Shown here: positions 14,166 to 21,465 of the stretch, one piece after another | Layout: each line of letters opens with the position of its first letter | Position numbering within the stretch: the first letter of the stretch is position 1 | Assembly (NCBI GenBank): GCA_035293245.1 | Contig: DATDOO010000384.1 | Coordinates: forward strand, 1-21,465 | Direction of reading: 5' to 3' | DNA length: 21,465 nt | Origin: DATDOO01 sp035293245 | GTDB lineage: Bacteria; Pseudomonadota; Gammaproteobacteria; Methylococcales; Methylococcaceae | Made by a program: the position numbers and the translations under genes | Notes under the pieces: model-generated | What the model was told of the DNA's origin: nothing | Database searches by the model: none | What the model saw: only the letters and a program-made list of their open reading frames with translations

Positions 14166-14880
14166 TTTTCTCGACAACGAAACCCTGCAACACGTCTCCA
14201 AGCAGTTCGACAATGAACTGCTCGACGTCCACAGCCGCATCCTGCGCATGGGTGGCCTGGTGCAGGAGCAGGTCGGTCTGGCGGTCCGGGCGCTCAGCGA
14301 AGGCGACACCGAACTTGCCGAGCAGGTCATCGCCGACGACTACAAAATCAACTCGATGGAGGTCTCCATCGACGAGGAGTGCACGCAGATCCTGGCCCGC
14401 CGCCAGCCGACCGCTCGCGATCTCCGGCTGGTGGTTGCGTCCATCAAGGCCATCACCGATCTGGAGCGGATCGGCGACGAAGCCAAGCGCATCGCCCGGC
14501 ACGCGGTCGATATGGCCGCTCATTTTCCCAAGCGCAATCAGTTCACCGACCTGGCGCATCTGGGCGCGCACGCCGGGGGGATGCTGCGCGACAGCCTCGA
14601 CGCCTTCGCCCGCATGGACGTGGAACAGGCGCTGCGCGTGGTGCAGGAAGACAAGATGGTCAACAGCGAATACGAAGGCATCATGCGCCAGCAGTTGACC
14701 TACATGATGGAAGACCCGCGCTCCATCCCCGTTTCCTTGAGCATCATGTGGTCGGCGCGCTCCCTGGAACGCATCGGCGACCGCAGTTGCAACATCTGCG
14801 AATACGTCATCTATTACGTCAAGGGCAAGGACATCCGCCACATCAAGCTGGAAGAGGTGGAAAAGGATTTGCGCGGGTAG
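14158..14880 (+). CDS. phoU: phosphate signalling/transport regulator PhoU
   Basis: This 240-aa, all-helical, cytoplasmic protein links PstSCAB activity to the PhoR/PhoB system and restrains phosphate uptake. It contains two three-helix PhoU repeats, each with the conserved metal-binding acidic motif: DLRLVVASIKAITDLERIGDEA in the first (paraphrased: R-x-x-x-x-x-x-K-x-x-x-DLERIGDEA) and ARSLERIGDRSCNICEYVIY in the second. It overlaps pstB by 8 bp (ATGGCTAA), so translation is coupled. phoB and phoR do not follow it; the next gene is an unrelated-looking hybrid kinase after a 331-bp gap. Confidence 0.97.
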   Translation: MANFLDNETLQHVSKQFDNELLDVHSRILRMGGLVQEQVGLAVRALSEGDTELAEQVIADDYKINSMEVSIDEECTQILARRQPTARDLRLVVASIKAITDLERIGDEAKRIARHAVDMAAHFPKRNQFTDLAHLGAHAGGMLRDSLDAFARMDVEQALRVVQEDKMVNSEYEGIMRQQLTYMMEDPRSIPVSLSIMWSARSLERIGDRSCNICEYVIYYVKGKDIRHIKLEEVEKDLRG

Positions 14881-14925
14881 TCGCGCCCGTTTCCCAGAGC
14901 GGCGCGACGGCCTGTTCCGCGGCCG
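14881..14925 (+). terminator. tandem stem-loops immediately after phoU
   Basis: TCGCGCC (14881-14887) pairs perfectly with GGCGCGA (14901-14907), directly followed by CGGCC (14908-14912) pairing with GGCCG (14921-14925). They begin at the first base after the phoU stop. No T run follows, so a canonical intrinsic terminator is not shown; the structures could still mark or protect the 3' end of the pst mRNA. Confidence 0.35.
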
Positions 14926-15211
14926 GGATGCGCAAAATCGGACGACCTATCCTTTCTCGCCAGGCAGTCAACCGGGGAATTGGCGAGTGCCGCATGTCCT
15001 TCCCGCCGGTTGCGGGATACGAAATCCGTGGCCGGAAGGCCCGCAGGACGAGGCGAATGCACCTGCGTTGCCGTTAGGGACACGCATGACCTTGGCGTCC
15101 CCATTCCCCGATTTTGCACCGACCCGGTGCGGTCGCATCGTAACCATGCCGTTTCCCCATTACACTTTTGCGGAAAAGTTGAAGCACTTTCATTTGGGTA
15201 CGGCATAAGAC
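14926..15211. other. gene-free gap with clustered inverted repeats upstream of the hybrid kinase operon
   Basis: No conserved protein is encoded in this part. Perfect dyads: CTCGCCA (14956-14962) with TGGCGAG (14981-14987); TCCCGC (15001-15006) with GCGGGA (15012-15017); GCACCG (15116-15121) with CGGTGC (15125-15130); ACTTTT (15164-15169) with AAAAGT (15174-15179). A promoter for the kinase operon must lie here; TTGAAG (15179-15184) is a candidate -35, with only a poor -10 (CATAAG) 19 bp downstream. I compared it mentally with the GEMM (c-di-GMP) and cobalamin riboswitch consensus sequences and saw no match. Confidence 0.45.
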
Positions 15212-17623
15212 ATGTGGAAAGGCAGCCGCGCGGCCGCGGACGGCCAGGCGCTGGAAACGGGTGGAATTGCCACCAGCATTCTGCATGGCGAAGGCGTGCC
15301 TTTGGCGCCTTGGGCGGGCTACGTCCTGGCGGTAGCCATCTTCGGCGCGGCCCTGGCCGCCCGGTTTGCCATGCTGCCCGTGGAAGGCGGACTCGGTTTC
15401 CTCACCTTCTATCCGGCGGTGGCGCTCGCGGCGCTGCTTTTCGGTACGGGGCCCGGGTTGCTTACGATGGTGCTGGGCGCGGTAACCGCCCTTTACATCT
15501 TCATGCCGCCGTTCTGGGCATTCAAGCTGGTATTCGAACAAATGCTCTCGGTGGCGACTTTCAGCTTTTCCGGGGCCATCATCTGTTTCCTCACCCACCA
15601 GATGCGGCACCACGCCGAGGAGTTGAAGTCGACCATGGCGGCGCTCCAGCGCCGCGAAAGCGAACTGGCCCGAGCCAACGAACGTTTGCAGGACCTCGAC
15701 CGGGCCAAGAGCGAGTTTTTCTCCAACGTCTCCCATGAATTCCGCACGCCACTGACCTTGATGCTCGGGCCGCTGGAAAACCTGCTGGCAGAATCGGCCG
15801 GAACACTGTCGGAGGAAAGCCGCAAGACCCTGGAGTTGGCGCATCGCAACGCCCTGCGCCTGCTCCGTCTGGTCAATGCCCTGCTCGACTTTTCCCGCAT
15901 GGAGGCCGGGCGGGTCCGGCCGAACCGGGAGGCCACCGACCTCGCCGCCTTCACGGCCGAACTGGCCAGCCATTTCAGTTCCGCTTGCACCGGCGGCGGC
16001 GTGCAACTGATCGTGGACTGCCCGCCGCTGCCGCAAGCGGTGGGCGTCGACCGCGCCATGTGGGAAAAGATCGTTCTCAATCTCCTCTCCAACGCCTTCA
16101 AGTTCACTTTCGCGGGAAGCATCGAGGTGCGCCTGCGCGACCTGGACGAGCAAGTGGTGCTGACGGTGCGCGACACCGGAACCGGTATCCCGCGGCACGA
16201 ATTGCCCCATCTCTTCGAGCGTTTCCATCGCGTCGAAGGCGCGCGGGGCCGCAGCTTCGAGGGCACCGGCATCGGACTGGCCCTGATCCACGAACTGGTG
16301 CGGCTGCACGGCGGTTCCGTCGCGGTGGACAGCGAGCAAGGCTGCGGCAGCGCCTTCACCGTGCGGGTGCCTTTCGGTACCGAGTGCCTCGGCGAAACGC
16401 GCCTGGGCGACGGCGCGGAGGAGACCGCGCGGCACACCTCTGCCAACGCCATCGTCAGCGAGGCCCTGCGCTGGCTACCGGAACATGCGGAGACGGAAAC
16501 CGCACCGGCGACGATTGCGCGCGGCCAGGTGGTGGTGGCCGACGACAACCAGGACATGCGTACGTATGTCACCCGCCTGCTGGAGGCGGCGGGTTACGCG
16601 GTCGAGGCAGTGGGCGACGGCGAGGCGGCGCTCGCGGCTTGCCGGACGCATCTCCCCGACCTGCTGCTCTCCGACGTGATGATGCCGGGCCTCGACGGCT
16701 TCGGCGTGCTCAAGCGGCTGCGCGCCGACGCAGCCACAGCCACGCTGCCCGTCATTTTGCTTTCGGCGCGGGCAGGGGAGGAAGCGAAGGTCGAGGGCCT
16801 GGCGGCGGACGCCGACGATTACCTGGTCAAGCCCTTCGGCGCCCGCGAACTGATCGCGCGCGTCGATGGCGCCATCCGTCTCGCCCAGTTGCGGCGCAAG
16901 GCACAGGAAAAGCTTATGCACTACATGGCCGAGTTGGAGCGCAGCAACCGGGAGCTCGACGACTTTGCCTACATCGCGTCCCACGATCTCAAGGAACCCT
17001 TGCGCGGCCTGCACAACTACGCCAGCATCCTGCGGGAGGATTACGAAGCCTGCCTCGACGACGAAGGCCGGCGGTGTCTCGAACGCATGCAGCGGCTGGT
17101 GGAGCGGCAGACGCTGCTGATCGACCGCCTGCTCGCCTATTCCCGCCTCGGCTCGTCCAAACTGGACAAGGAACCCGTCGCGCTCGATCATGTCCTCGAC
17201 GAGGTTGCCGAGGATCTGCGGTCCTTCCTGTCGGATCAGGGCGTGCAACTGGTGCGAGCCACACCCCTGCCGACGGTCAGGTGCAACGCCTTGCGCGTCG
17301 GGGAGGTCTTCCAGAACCTCATCGTCAATGCCGCGAAATACAACGACAAGCCCGAGAAGCGCGTGGAAATCGGCTGCAGCGGGGCGGCTCCACCGGTCTT
17401 TTACGTGCGCGACAACGGCATCGGCATCGCCCCGCAGCACCAGGACAGCATTTTCCGCATCTTCAAGCGCCTGCACGAGCAGGACAAGTTCGGCGGCGGC
17501 ACCGGCGCCGGCCTGACCATCGTCAAGAAGATCGTCGAGCGCCACGGCGGGCGCATCTGGCTGGAATCGACGCCCGGCGAGGGAACGACGTTCTATTTCA
17601 CGTTGAGCGGGGAAACACCATGA
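15212..17623 (+). CDS. membrane hybrid sensor kinase, DUF4118-HisKA-HATPase-REC-HisKA-HATPase
   Basis: This is an 803-aa protein. The N-terminus (about 32-130) has four hydrophobic segments with the pattern of the KdpD-type DUF4118 membrane module (RFAMLPVEGG, FYPAVALAALLFGTGPGLL, FMPPFWAF). A coiled coil (about 130-165) leads to kinase core 1: phospho-His H175 (SHEFRTP), N-box LNLLSNAFKFT, DTGTGIP, GTGIGLAL. A receiver (about 436-550) follows, with acidic pair DD, phospho-Asp D488 (SDVMMPG) and K in YLVKPFG. Kinase core 2 (about 575-800) has H591 (FAYIASHDLKEPLRG, the phytochrome-kinase style of HisKA), N-box FQNLIVNAAKY, DNGIGI and GTGAGLTI. Both cores look catalytically complete. There is no Hpt domain and no periplasmic sensor. 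No Shine-Dalgarno is evident. Its TGA overlaps the next ATG. The stimulus is unknown. Confidence 0.9.
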   Translation: MWKGSRAAADGQALETGGIATSILHGEGVPLAPWAGYVLAVAIFGAALAARFAMLPVEGGLGFLTFYPAVALAALLFGTGPGLLTMVLGAVTALYIFMPPFWAFKLVFEQMLSVATFSFSGAIICFLTHQMRHHAEELKSTMAALQRRESELARANERLQDLDRAKSEFFSNVSHEFRTPLTLMLGPLENLLAESAGTLSEESRKTLELAHRNALRLLRLVNALLDFSRMEAGRVRPNREATDLAAFTAELASHFSSACTGGGVQLIVDCPPLPQAVGVDRAMWEKIVLNLLSNAFKFTFAGSIEVRLRDLDEQVVLTVRDTGTGIPRHELPHLFERFHRVEGARGRSFEGTGIGLALIHELVRLHGGSVAVDSEQGCGSAFTVRVPFGTECLGETRLGDGAEETARHTSANAIVSEALRWLPEHAETETAPATIARGQVVVADDNQDMRTYVTRLLEAAGYAVEAVGDGEAALAACRTHLPDLLLSDVMMPGLDGFGVLKRLRADAATATLPVILLSARAGEEAKVEGLAADADDYLVKPFGARELIARVDGAIRLAQLRRKAQEKLMHYMAELERSNRELDDFAYIASHDLKEPLRGLHNYASILREDYEACLDDEGRRCLERMQRLVERQTLLIDRLLAYSRLGSSKLDKEPVALDHVLDEVAEDLRSFLSDQGVQLVRATPLPTVRCNALRVGEVFQNLIVNAAKYNDKPEKRVEIGCSGAAPPVFYVRDNGIGIAPQHQDSIFRIFKRLHEQDKFGGGTGAGLTIVKKIVERHGGRIWLESTPGEGTTFYFTLSGETP

Positions 17624-18078
17624 GCGCACCCAGGCCCCAGACCATCCTGGTCGTGGAAGACAGTGACGACGATTTCCACGCCACCGCGCGGGCCTTCAAA
17701 AAGGCGGGGCTGGCCAACCCCGTGCGGCGCTGCACCAACGGCGACCAGGCGCTGGATTACCTGTACCGCCGCGGCGAATTCGCGGATCCGGCCGACGCGC
17801 CGCGGCCGGGCATCATCCTGCTCGACCTCAACCTGCCGGGCACCGACGGCCGCGAAGTGTTGCGCGTGGCCAAGCTCGATCCGGACCTGCACAAGATTCC
17901 CGTCGTCGTCCTGACCACCTCGGACGCCGAACAGGACATCCAGCGCTGTTACGACTACGGCGCCAACAGCTTCGTACACAAGCCGGTGGACCTGCATGGC
18001 TTCGTGGTGGCCATGACGCGGCTCAAGGAATACTGGTTCGAGGTGGCCATCCTGCCGAGGGAGGGCTCGTCGTCATGA
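17620..18078 (+). CDS. Rcp1-like single-domain response regulator
   Basis: This 152-aa stand-alone receiver has no DNA-binding or enzymatic domain. Acidic pocket residues ED appear in VVEDSDDD, phospho-Asp D69 in ILLDLNLPG, conserved T in VVLTTS and K in FVHKPVD. The long insertion (ALDYLYRRGEFADPADAPRPG) before the phospho-Asp strand is typical of Rcp1-type regulators that partner phytochrome-like kinases, which fits the second kinase core of the upstream gene. ATGA overlap with the kinase gene and again with the downstream cyclase gene implies one coupled operon. A role as phosphate sink, shuttle or protein-interaction output is inference. Confidence 0.92.
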   Translation: MSAPRPQTILVVEDSDDDFHATARAFKKAGLANPVRRCTNGDQALDYLYRRGEFADPADAPRPGIILLDLNLPGTDGREVLRVAKLDPDLHKIPVVVLTTSDAEQDIQRCYDYGANSFVHKPVDLHGFVVAMTRLKEYWFEVAILPREGSSS

Positions 18079-19364
18079 GCCGGACCATCCTGCTCGTCGA
18101 CGACAGCGAGGACGACCTGTTTGTACACCAGCGCGCTTTGCTGGAGACCGGCCACAGGCTTAAGACCGCGCCGACCCTGGCCGCCGGCCTGGCGCTGGCG
18201 GACGAGTGCCTGCCGGATGTGATTCTGCTCGACTACAACCTGCCGGACGGCAACGGCCTGGAATTTATCCGCCGACTGAACGAGCAAGACACCGAAGATG
18301 CGCCGCCCGTGGTCATGCTCACCGGCTCCGGCGACGAAGGGGTCGCGGTGGCGGCCATGAAAGCCGGCGCCCGCGACTACCTGATCAAGGATATGGCGGG
18401 CGGACACCTGAAACTGTTGCCGACGGTGGTCGAGCGGGTACTGCGGGAGCATGCCGACCGGCTGGCGAAACGGGAGACCGACCGCCAGTTGCAACTGGCG
18501 GCCAACGTCTATCACCACATCACGGAAGGCATTCTCGCCACTCAGCCGGACGGCACCATCGTCTCGGTCAACCCAAGCCTATGCCTGATGACCGGCTATT
18601 CCGGCGCAGAGCTCATCGGCGCCAATCCGCGCATTTTTCAGTCAGGCCGGTACGAGTCGGTTTTTTATCAGACCATGTGGGCCAGCCTCAGCGAGGATGG
18701 CTCATGGCAAGGGGAAATCTGGAACCGGCGCAAGAACGGCAGCCTGTTCCTGGCCCGCGAAACCATTACGGCGATACGCAACACTCAGGGCCGGCTGCTG
18801 AACTATATGGCGGTGTTGATCGACATTACCGAGGCGAAGCAGACCGATGAGTTCATTCGTCATCAGGCTTACCACGACCCCCTGACCAATCTGCCGAACC
18901 GCGCGCTGTTCATGGACCGGCTCCGGCATAAGTTGGCCTACGCCCACCGGCAAAAAAACTGCCTGGCCGTGTTGTTCATCGATCTGGACGGATTCAAGGC
19001 GGTCAATGACGACCTCGGCCACGAAGTCGGCGACAGCGTGCTGAAGGAGGCTGCCGTGCGGCTCAAGGACTGCGTCCGCGAATCGGACACCGTGGCACGG
19101 CTGGGGGGCGACGAATTCACGGGCATTATCGACGACATCGCCGGTCCGGACGATGCGGCCCAAGTGGCGAAGAAAATGCTCGACCGGATCGCTCAACCCT
19201 TCCTGCTCGGGTCGCATGAGCGGCGGATTTCCGCCAGCATCGGCATCGCCCTCTATCCAGCCGACCGCAACGACGCCGTGGCGCTCCTCAATGCCGCCGA
19301 CGAAGCGATGTACCTGGCCAAGCACAGTGGCCGGGCGGCCTTCGCGTTTGCGTCCAAGACATAA
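18075..19364 (+). CDS. response regulator diguanylate cyclase, REC-PAS-GGDEF
   Basis: This 429-aa cytoplasmic protein is predicted to make c-di-GMP when phosphorylated. The receiver (1-125) has D9 and D10, phospho-Asp D53 (ILLDYNLPDG), T in VVMLTGSG and K in YLIKD. A PAS domain (about 140-260) contains VSVNPSLCLMTGYSGAELIGANPRIF (PAS core pattern), followed by the PAC-like stretch ending LIDITEAK. The GGDEF domain (about 270-425) shows DPLTNLPNR, GGDEF intact at 344-348 and an RxxD I-site (RESD, 335-338), so it should be active and product-inhibited. No EAL domain is present. It is the last gene of the three-gene operon, and its start overlaps the preceding stop (ATGA). It lies convergent to kdpE with only 44 bp between. 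Confidence 0.95.
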   Translation: MSRTILLVDDSEDDLFVHQRALLETGHRLKTAPTLAAGLALADECLPDVILLDYNLPDGNGLEFIRRLNEQDTEDAPPVVMLTGSGDEGVAVAAMKAGARDYLIKDMAGGHLKLLPTVVERVLREHADRLAKRETDRQLQLAANVYHHITEGILATQPDGTIVSVNPSLCLMTGYSGAELIGANPRIFQSGRYESVFYQTMWASLSEDGSWQGEIWNRRKNGSLFLARETITAIRNTQGRLLNYMAVLIDITEAKQTDEFIRHQAYHDPLTNLPNRALFMDRLRHKLAYAHRQKNCLAVLFIDLDGFKAVNDDLGHEVGDSVLKEAAVRLKDCVRESDTVARLGGDEFTGIIDDIAGPDDAAQVAKKMLDRIAQPFLLGSHERRISASIGIALYPADRNDAVALLNAADEAMYLAKHSGRAAFAFASKT

Positions 19365-19408
19365 TCTCCGGTTCGGCTGACCGCCTTTGTTTCCTGCAAA
19401 GAATCGGC

Positions 19409-20107
19409 CTATTCCACGTCGCAGGCCAGCCGATAACCCACCCCCGCCTCGGTCAACAAATAGCGCGGCCGCGCCGGATCGGCTTCCAGCTTCTGTCTGA
19501 GCATGCCCATGTAGATGCGCGCGTAATGCACGTGCTCCACGTGGGCCGGGCCCCACACCTCCTTCAGCAACTGGCGGTGGGTCAGCACCCGGCCCGCGTG
19601 GCGGACCAGGGTGGCGAGGAGGCGGAATTCGATGGGGGTGAGACGAATCTCGTTTTCGCCCACGAACACCCGGCGGGCTCCGGAATCGACCCGGAGATCG
19701 CCGGCGCAGAAAAGCGCATCCGCGGCTCCCGATGCAGGACGGGCGCGATGGCGCAGGGCGACGCGGATGCGGGCCAGCAGTTCGCCGATGCCGAAGGGCT
19801 TGGTCAGGTAGTCGTCGGCGCCGGCGTCCAGGGCCTCGATCTTGTCACTTTCCTGGCTGCGGGCCGACAGCACGACGATGGGCAGCGCGCTCCATTCGCG
19901 CAAGCTCCGCACCACCTCCACGCCGTCCATGTCCGGCAAGCCCAGATCAAGGATCAGCAGATCGGGTTTGCGGTTGCCCACCAGCACTAGTCCCTGCCGG
20001 CCCGTGTCGGCCTCGTGGACCTTGAAGCCCTGGCTGCCCAGGCTGGTGCGGAGAAAGCGCCGCATGGGCGGGTCGTCCTCGATGACGACGATGACGGGCT
20101 GCGTCAT
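19409..20107 (-). CDS. kdpE: response regulator KdpE (OmpR/PhoB family)
   Basis: This 232-aa two-component regulator of the Kdp potassium ATPase genes has a receiver (1-120) with E10, D11 and D12, phospho-Asp D54 (LLILDLGLPDMDG), S81/A82 and K103 (DDYLTKPFG). A winged-helix DNA-binding domain (about 135-230) includes LTPIEFRLLATLVRHAGRV, LLKEVWG and a C-terminal YLLTEAGVGYRL. The EVWGPAHVEHVHYARIYMGMLRQKLE region (pattern described, not complete) is the KdpE form of the trans-activation helix. The ATG at 20107 overlaps the kdpD stop (ATGA). The longer upstream opening in this frame reads through kdpD out of phase and is rejected. The kdpFABC genes are not in the window; they may lie beyond the right edge. 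Confidence 0.94.
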   Translation of the reverse strand: MTQPVIVVIEDDPPMRRFLRTSLGSQGFKVHEADTGRQGLVLVGNRKPDLLILDLGLPDMDGVEVVRSLREWSALPIVVLSARSQESDKIEALDAGADDYLTKPFGIGELLARIRVALRHRARPASGAADALFCAGDLRVDSGARRVFVGENEIRLTPIEFRLLATLVRHAGRVLTHRQLLKEVWGPAHVEHVHYARIYMGMLRQKLEADPARPRYLLTEAGVGYRLACDVE

Positions 20108-21465
20108 GGGCTTTCTTGTCCGTCGCCCAAGGGGGGCGGCGTCTCGTTCATGGGCAGGATGACGCGGAACAGCGCGCCGCCGCCGCCCCGGTTGGACGCT
20201 TGGACGATGCCGCCGTGCACGTCGGCGATGGCCTTGCAGATGGCCAAGCCCAGCCCCACGCCGCTGCGCGCCTCCTCCTTGCGCAACCGGTAGAACTTGT
20301 CGAACAGCTTGTCTTCCTCGCCCTTGGGAATGCCGGGCCCCCGGTCGGCCACGGAGAGGATGAGGGAAAAGGCGGACAGTTCGGCGCCGATTTCGATGGG
20401 CGTTCCGGCGGGCGTGTACTTGAGCGCGTTGTCGAGCAGGTTCACCAGCAACTGCTCCACCAGGGCCGCATCGAGGAACACCAGGGACAGCCCTTGCGGC
20501 AGCGTCATCTTGACCGGGCGTTCCTTGAGGCGTTCGCCCAGGCGGGTCAAGGCGCCGCCGACGATTTCGTCCAGGGGGCACCACTGGCGGTTCAAGTGGA
20601 CCGGGCCGGTGTCCAGGCGGGCCATGTCCAGGATGTTGCTGGTCAGGTGGCACATGCGCAGGGCTTCCTCGTGGATGGCCCGGCTCAACTCCGTGCGTTC
20701 GGCGTCGCCCAGCTTGGCCCCCTCTTCGGCCAGGGTGCTGGCCGCGCCGACGATGGACGCCAGGGGCGTGCGCAGGTCGTGGGAAATGGCGCTCAGCAGG
20801 GAATTGCGCAAGCTTTCCGACTCCATGCGCCGCCGCGCCGCGCCGGCCTCTTCGGTCAGGCGCACCCGTTCCAGGGCCTGGGCGATCTGGCCGAGAAAAG
20901 TGTCCATGAGCCGGCGCTGCTCCGGCAGGAACACCCGCCTGAGGTTGGCCGGCTTGATGGCCAGGACGCCCAGCAGCCCGCTCAGGCCGGCCAGGGGGAA
21001 GTAAGTCGCCGGCGCTCCGGGCAGGGTGTCGGTGCCGTTCCCGGCCGTCTGCCCGTGGTCGTAGACCCACTGCGCCACGCTGAGGTCCGCATCCGGCAGC
21101 GCTTGGGGACCGGCCCGCTCGGACGGATGGGCGACGCGGCCCTCCTCGTCGGGCAGCAGGATGATGCTGTGTCCGCCGAATTCCGCGTGCATGTGGCGGA
21201 CGGCGTTGCCGACGATGTCTTCCGTCCTGCGGCAGGCGGTCAGATCCTTGCTCAAGCCGTACAAAGCCCCCGCCCGCCGTTCGCGGTGGGCCGCCACCTT
21301 GGCCTGGGAACGCATGTTGGCGGTGAGCTGGCTGATGATGAACGCCACCAGCAGCATGACCACGAAAGTGACCAGGTACTGCACGTCGGCGACGGAAAAG
21401 GTGAAATAGGGCGGCACGAACAAAAAATCGAAAGCGGCCACGCTCAGCAGGGAAGCCAGCAGGCC
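20104..21465 (-). CDS. kdpD: sensor kinase KdpD, C-terminal part (5' end beyond the window)
   Basis: Membrane histidine kinase that senses K+ limitation and turgor and phosphorylates KdpE. The visible 453 codons cover the last DUF4118 membrane helices (SLLSVAAFDFLFVPPYFTF, then QYLVTFVVMLLVAFIIS), a GAF-like domain (about 75-200 of the visible part), HisKA with ISHDLRTPLASI, and HATPase with LLVNLLDNALKYTP, DRGPGIP, DKFYR and GVGLGLAICKAI. The frame is open to the window end without a genuine start; the GTG at 21441 lies inside a membrane helix and is not a start. The N-terminal KdpD domain and USP-like domain would be outside the window. The stop overlaps the kdpE start. Confidence 0.94.
   Translation of the reverse strand, partial: GLLASLLSVAAFDFLFVPPYFTFSVADVQYLVTFVVMLLVAFIISQLTANMRSQAKVAAHRERRAGALYGLSKDLTACRRTEDIVGNAVRHMHAEFGGHSIILLPDEEGRVAHPSERAGPQALPDADLSVAQWVYDHGQTAGNGTDTLPGAPATYFPLAGLSGLLGVLAIKPANLRRVFLPEQRRLMDTFLGQIAQALERVRLTEEAGAARRRMESESLRNSLLSAISHDLRTPLASIVGAASTLAEEGAKLGDAERTELSRAIHEEALRMCHLTSNILDMARLDTGPVHLNRQWCPLDEIVGGALTRLGERLKERPVKMTLPQGLSLVFLDAALVEQLLVNLLDNALKYTPAGTPIEIGAELSAFSLILSVADRGPGIPKGEEDKLFDKFYRLRKEEARSGVGLGLAICKAIADVHGGIVQASNRGGGGALFRVILPMNETPPPLGDGQESP

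Noticed and set aside
14881..15211. A riboswitch (GEMM c-di-GMP or cobalamin type) in the gap before the hybrid kinase
   Set aside because: Inverted repeats are present but none of the conserved core sequences of those classes could be lined up on either strand.
19369..19395. Bidirectional terminator between the REC-PAS-GGDEF gene and kdpE
   Set aside because: Only 4-5 bp stems (CGGT/ACCG and CTTTG/CAAAG) and no solid U tract; too weak to annotate.
20108..21070. N-terminal extension of KdpE to a 553-aa protein
   Set aside because: The extension is read out of phase through kdpD; the receiver domain begins exactly at the ATG at 20107.

Overview
The window is GC-rich, densely coded bacterial chromosome. 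The gene set is proteobacterial: rlmH-maf-rng with overlapping stops and starts, a PstC with a large periplasmic domain, a PstA with a long coiled-coil N-terminal region, and KdpDE. A gammaproteobacterium is likely; something near the methanotroph/sulfur-oxidiser end (e.g. Methylococcales-like) is a guess from the style of palindromic repeats and cannot be fixed from sequence alone. There is no rRNA, tRNA or CRISPR array.

Layout: (1) 1-1618: a frameshifted IS1595-like transposase remnant at the left edge, then a minus-strand hemerythrin-GGDEF diguanylate cyclase. (2) 1619-5179: a 1186-aa RecB/AddA-like helicase-nuclease with no partner gene beside it. (3) 5272-5902: a Phd antitoxin / PIN toxin pair. 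(4) 5957-8636: a translationally coupled rlmH-maf-rng operon (23S rRNA methylation, nucleotide pyrophosphatase, RNase G). (5) 8637-9351: an accessory-looking, less GC-rich stretch with the C-terminal remnant of a DUF4276 protein. (6) 9352-14880: the phosphate uptake operon pstC-pstA-pstB-phoU, without pstS or phoBR nearby. (7) 14881-15211: a 331-bp gap rich in inverted repeats. (8) 15212-19364: a three-gene signalling operon with ATGA junctions: a membrane hybrid kinase with two complete kinase cores around a receiver, an Rcp1-like single-domain response regulator, and a REC-PAS-GGDEF diguanylate cyclase. (9) 19409-21465: convergent kdpE and the 3' part of kdpD.

The two most unusual observations are these. 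First, two unrelated conserved genes (the helicase-nuclease and maf) each carry an in-frame palindromic repeat insertion of roughly 150-180 bp, translated into a low-complexity, Pro/Gly/Glu-rich peptide that sits between conserved blocks, so both proteins remain open and keep their catalytic residues. The maf copy also contains a second, different palindrome nested inside. Second, the three-gene kinase/response regulator/cyclase operon combines a KdpD-type DUF4118 membrane module with two kinase cores and faces a KdpD carrying the same kind of membrane module.

How the genes may work together: two active-looking diguanylate cyclases (one gated by a di-iron hemerythrin, one by phosphorylation plus PAS) suggest c-di-GMP output linked to oxygen/redox and to the double-kinase sensor. 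The pst and kdp systems handle phosphate and potassium. These functional links are inference from domains and gene order.
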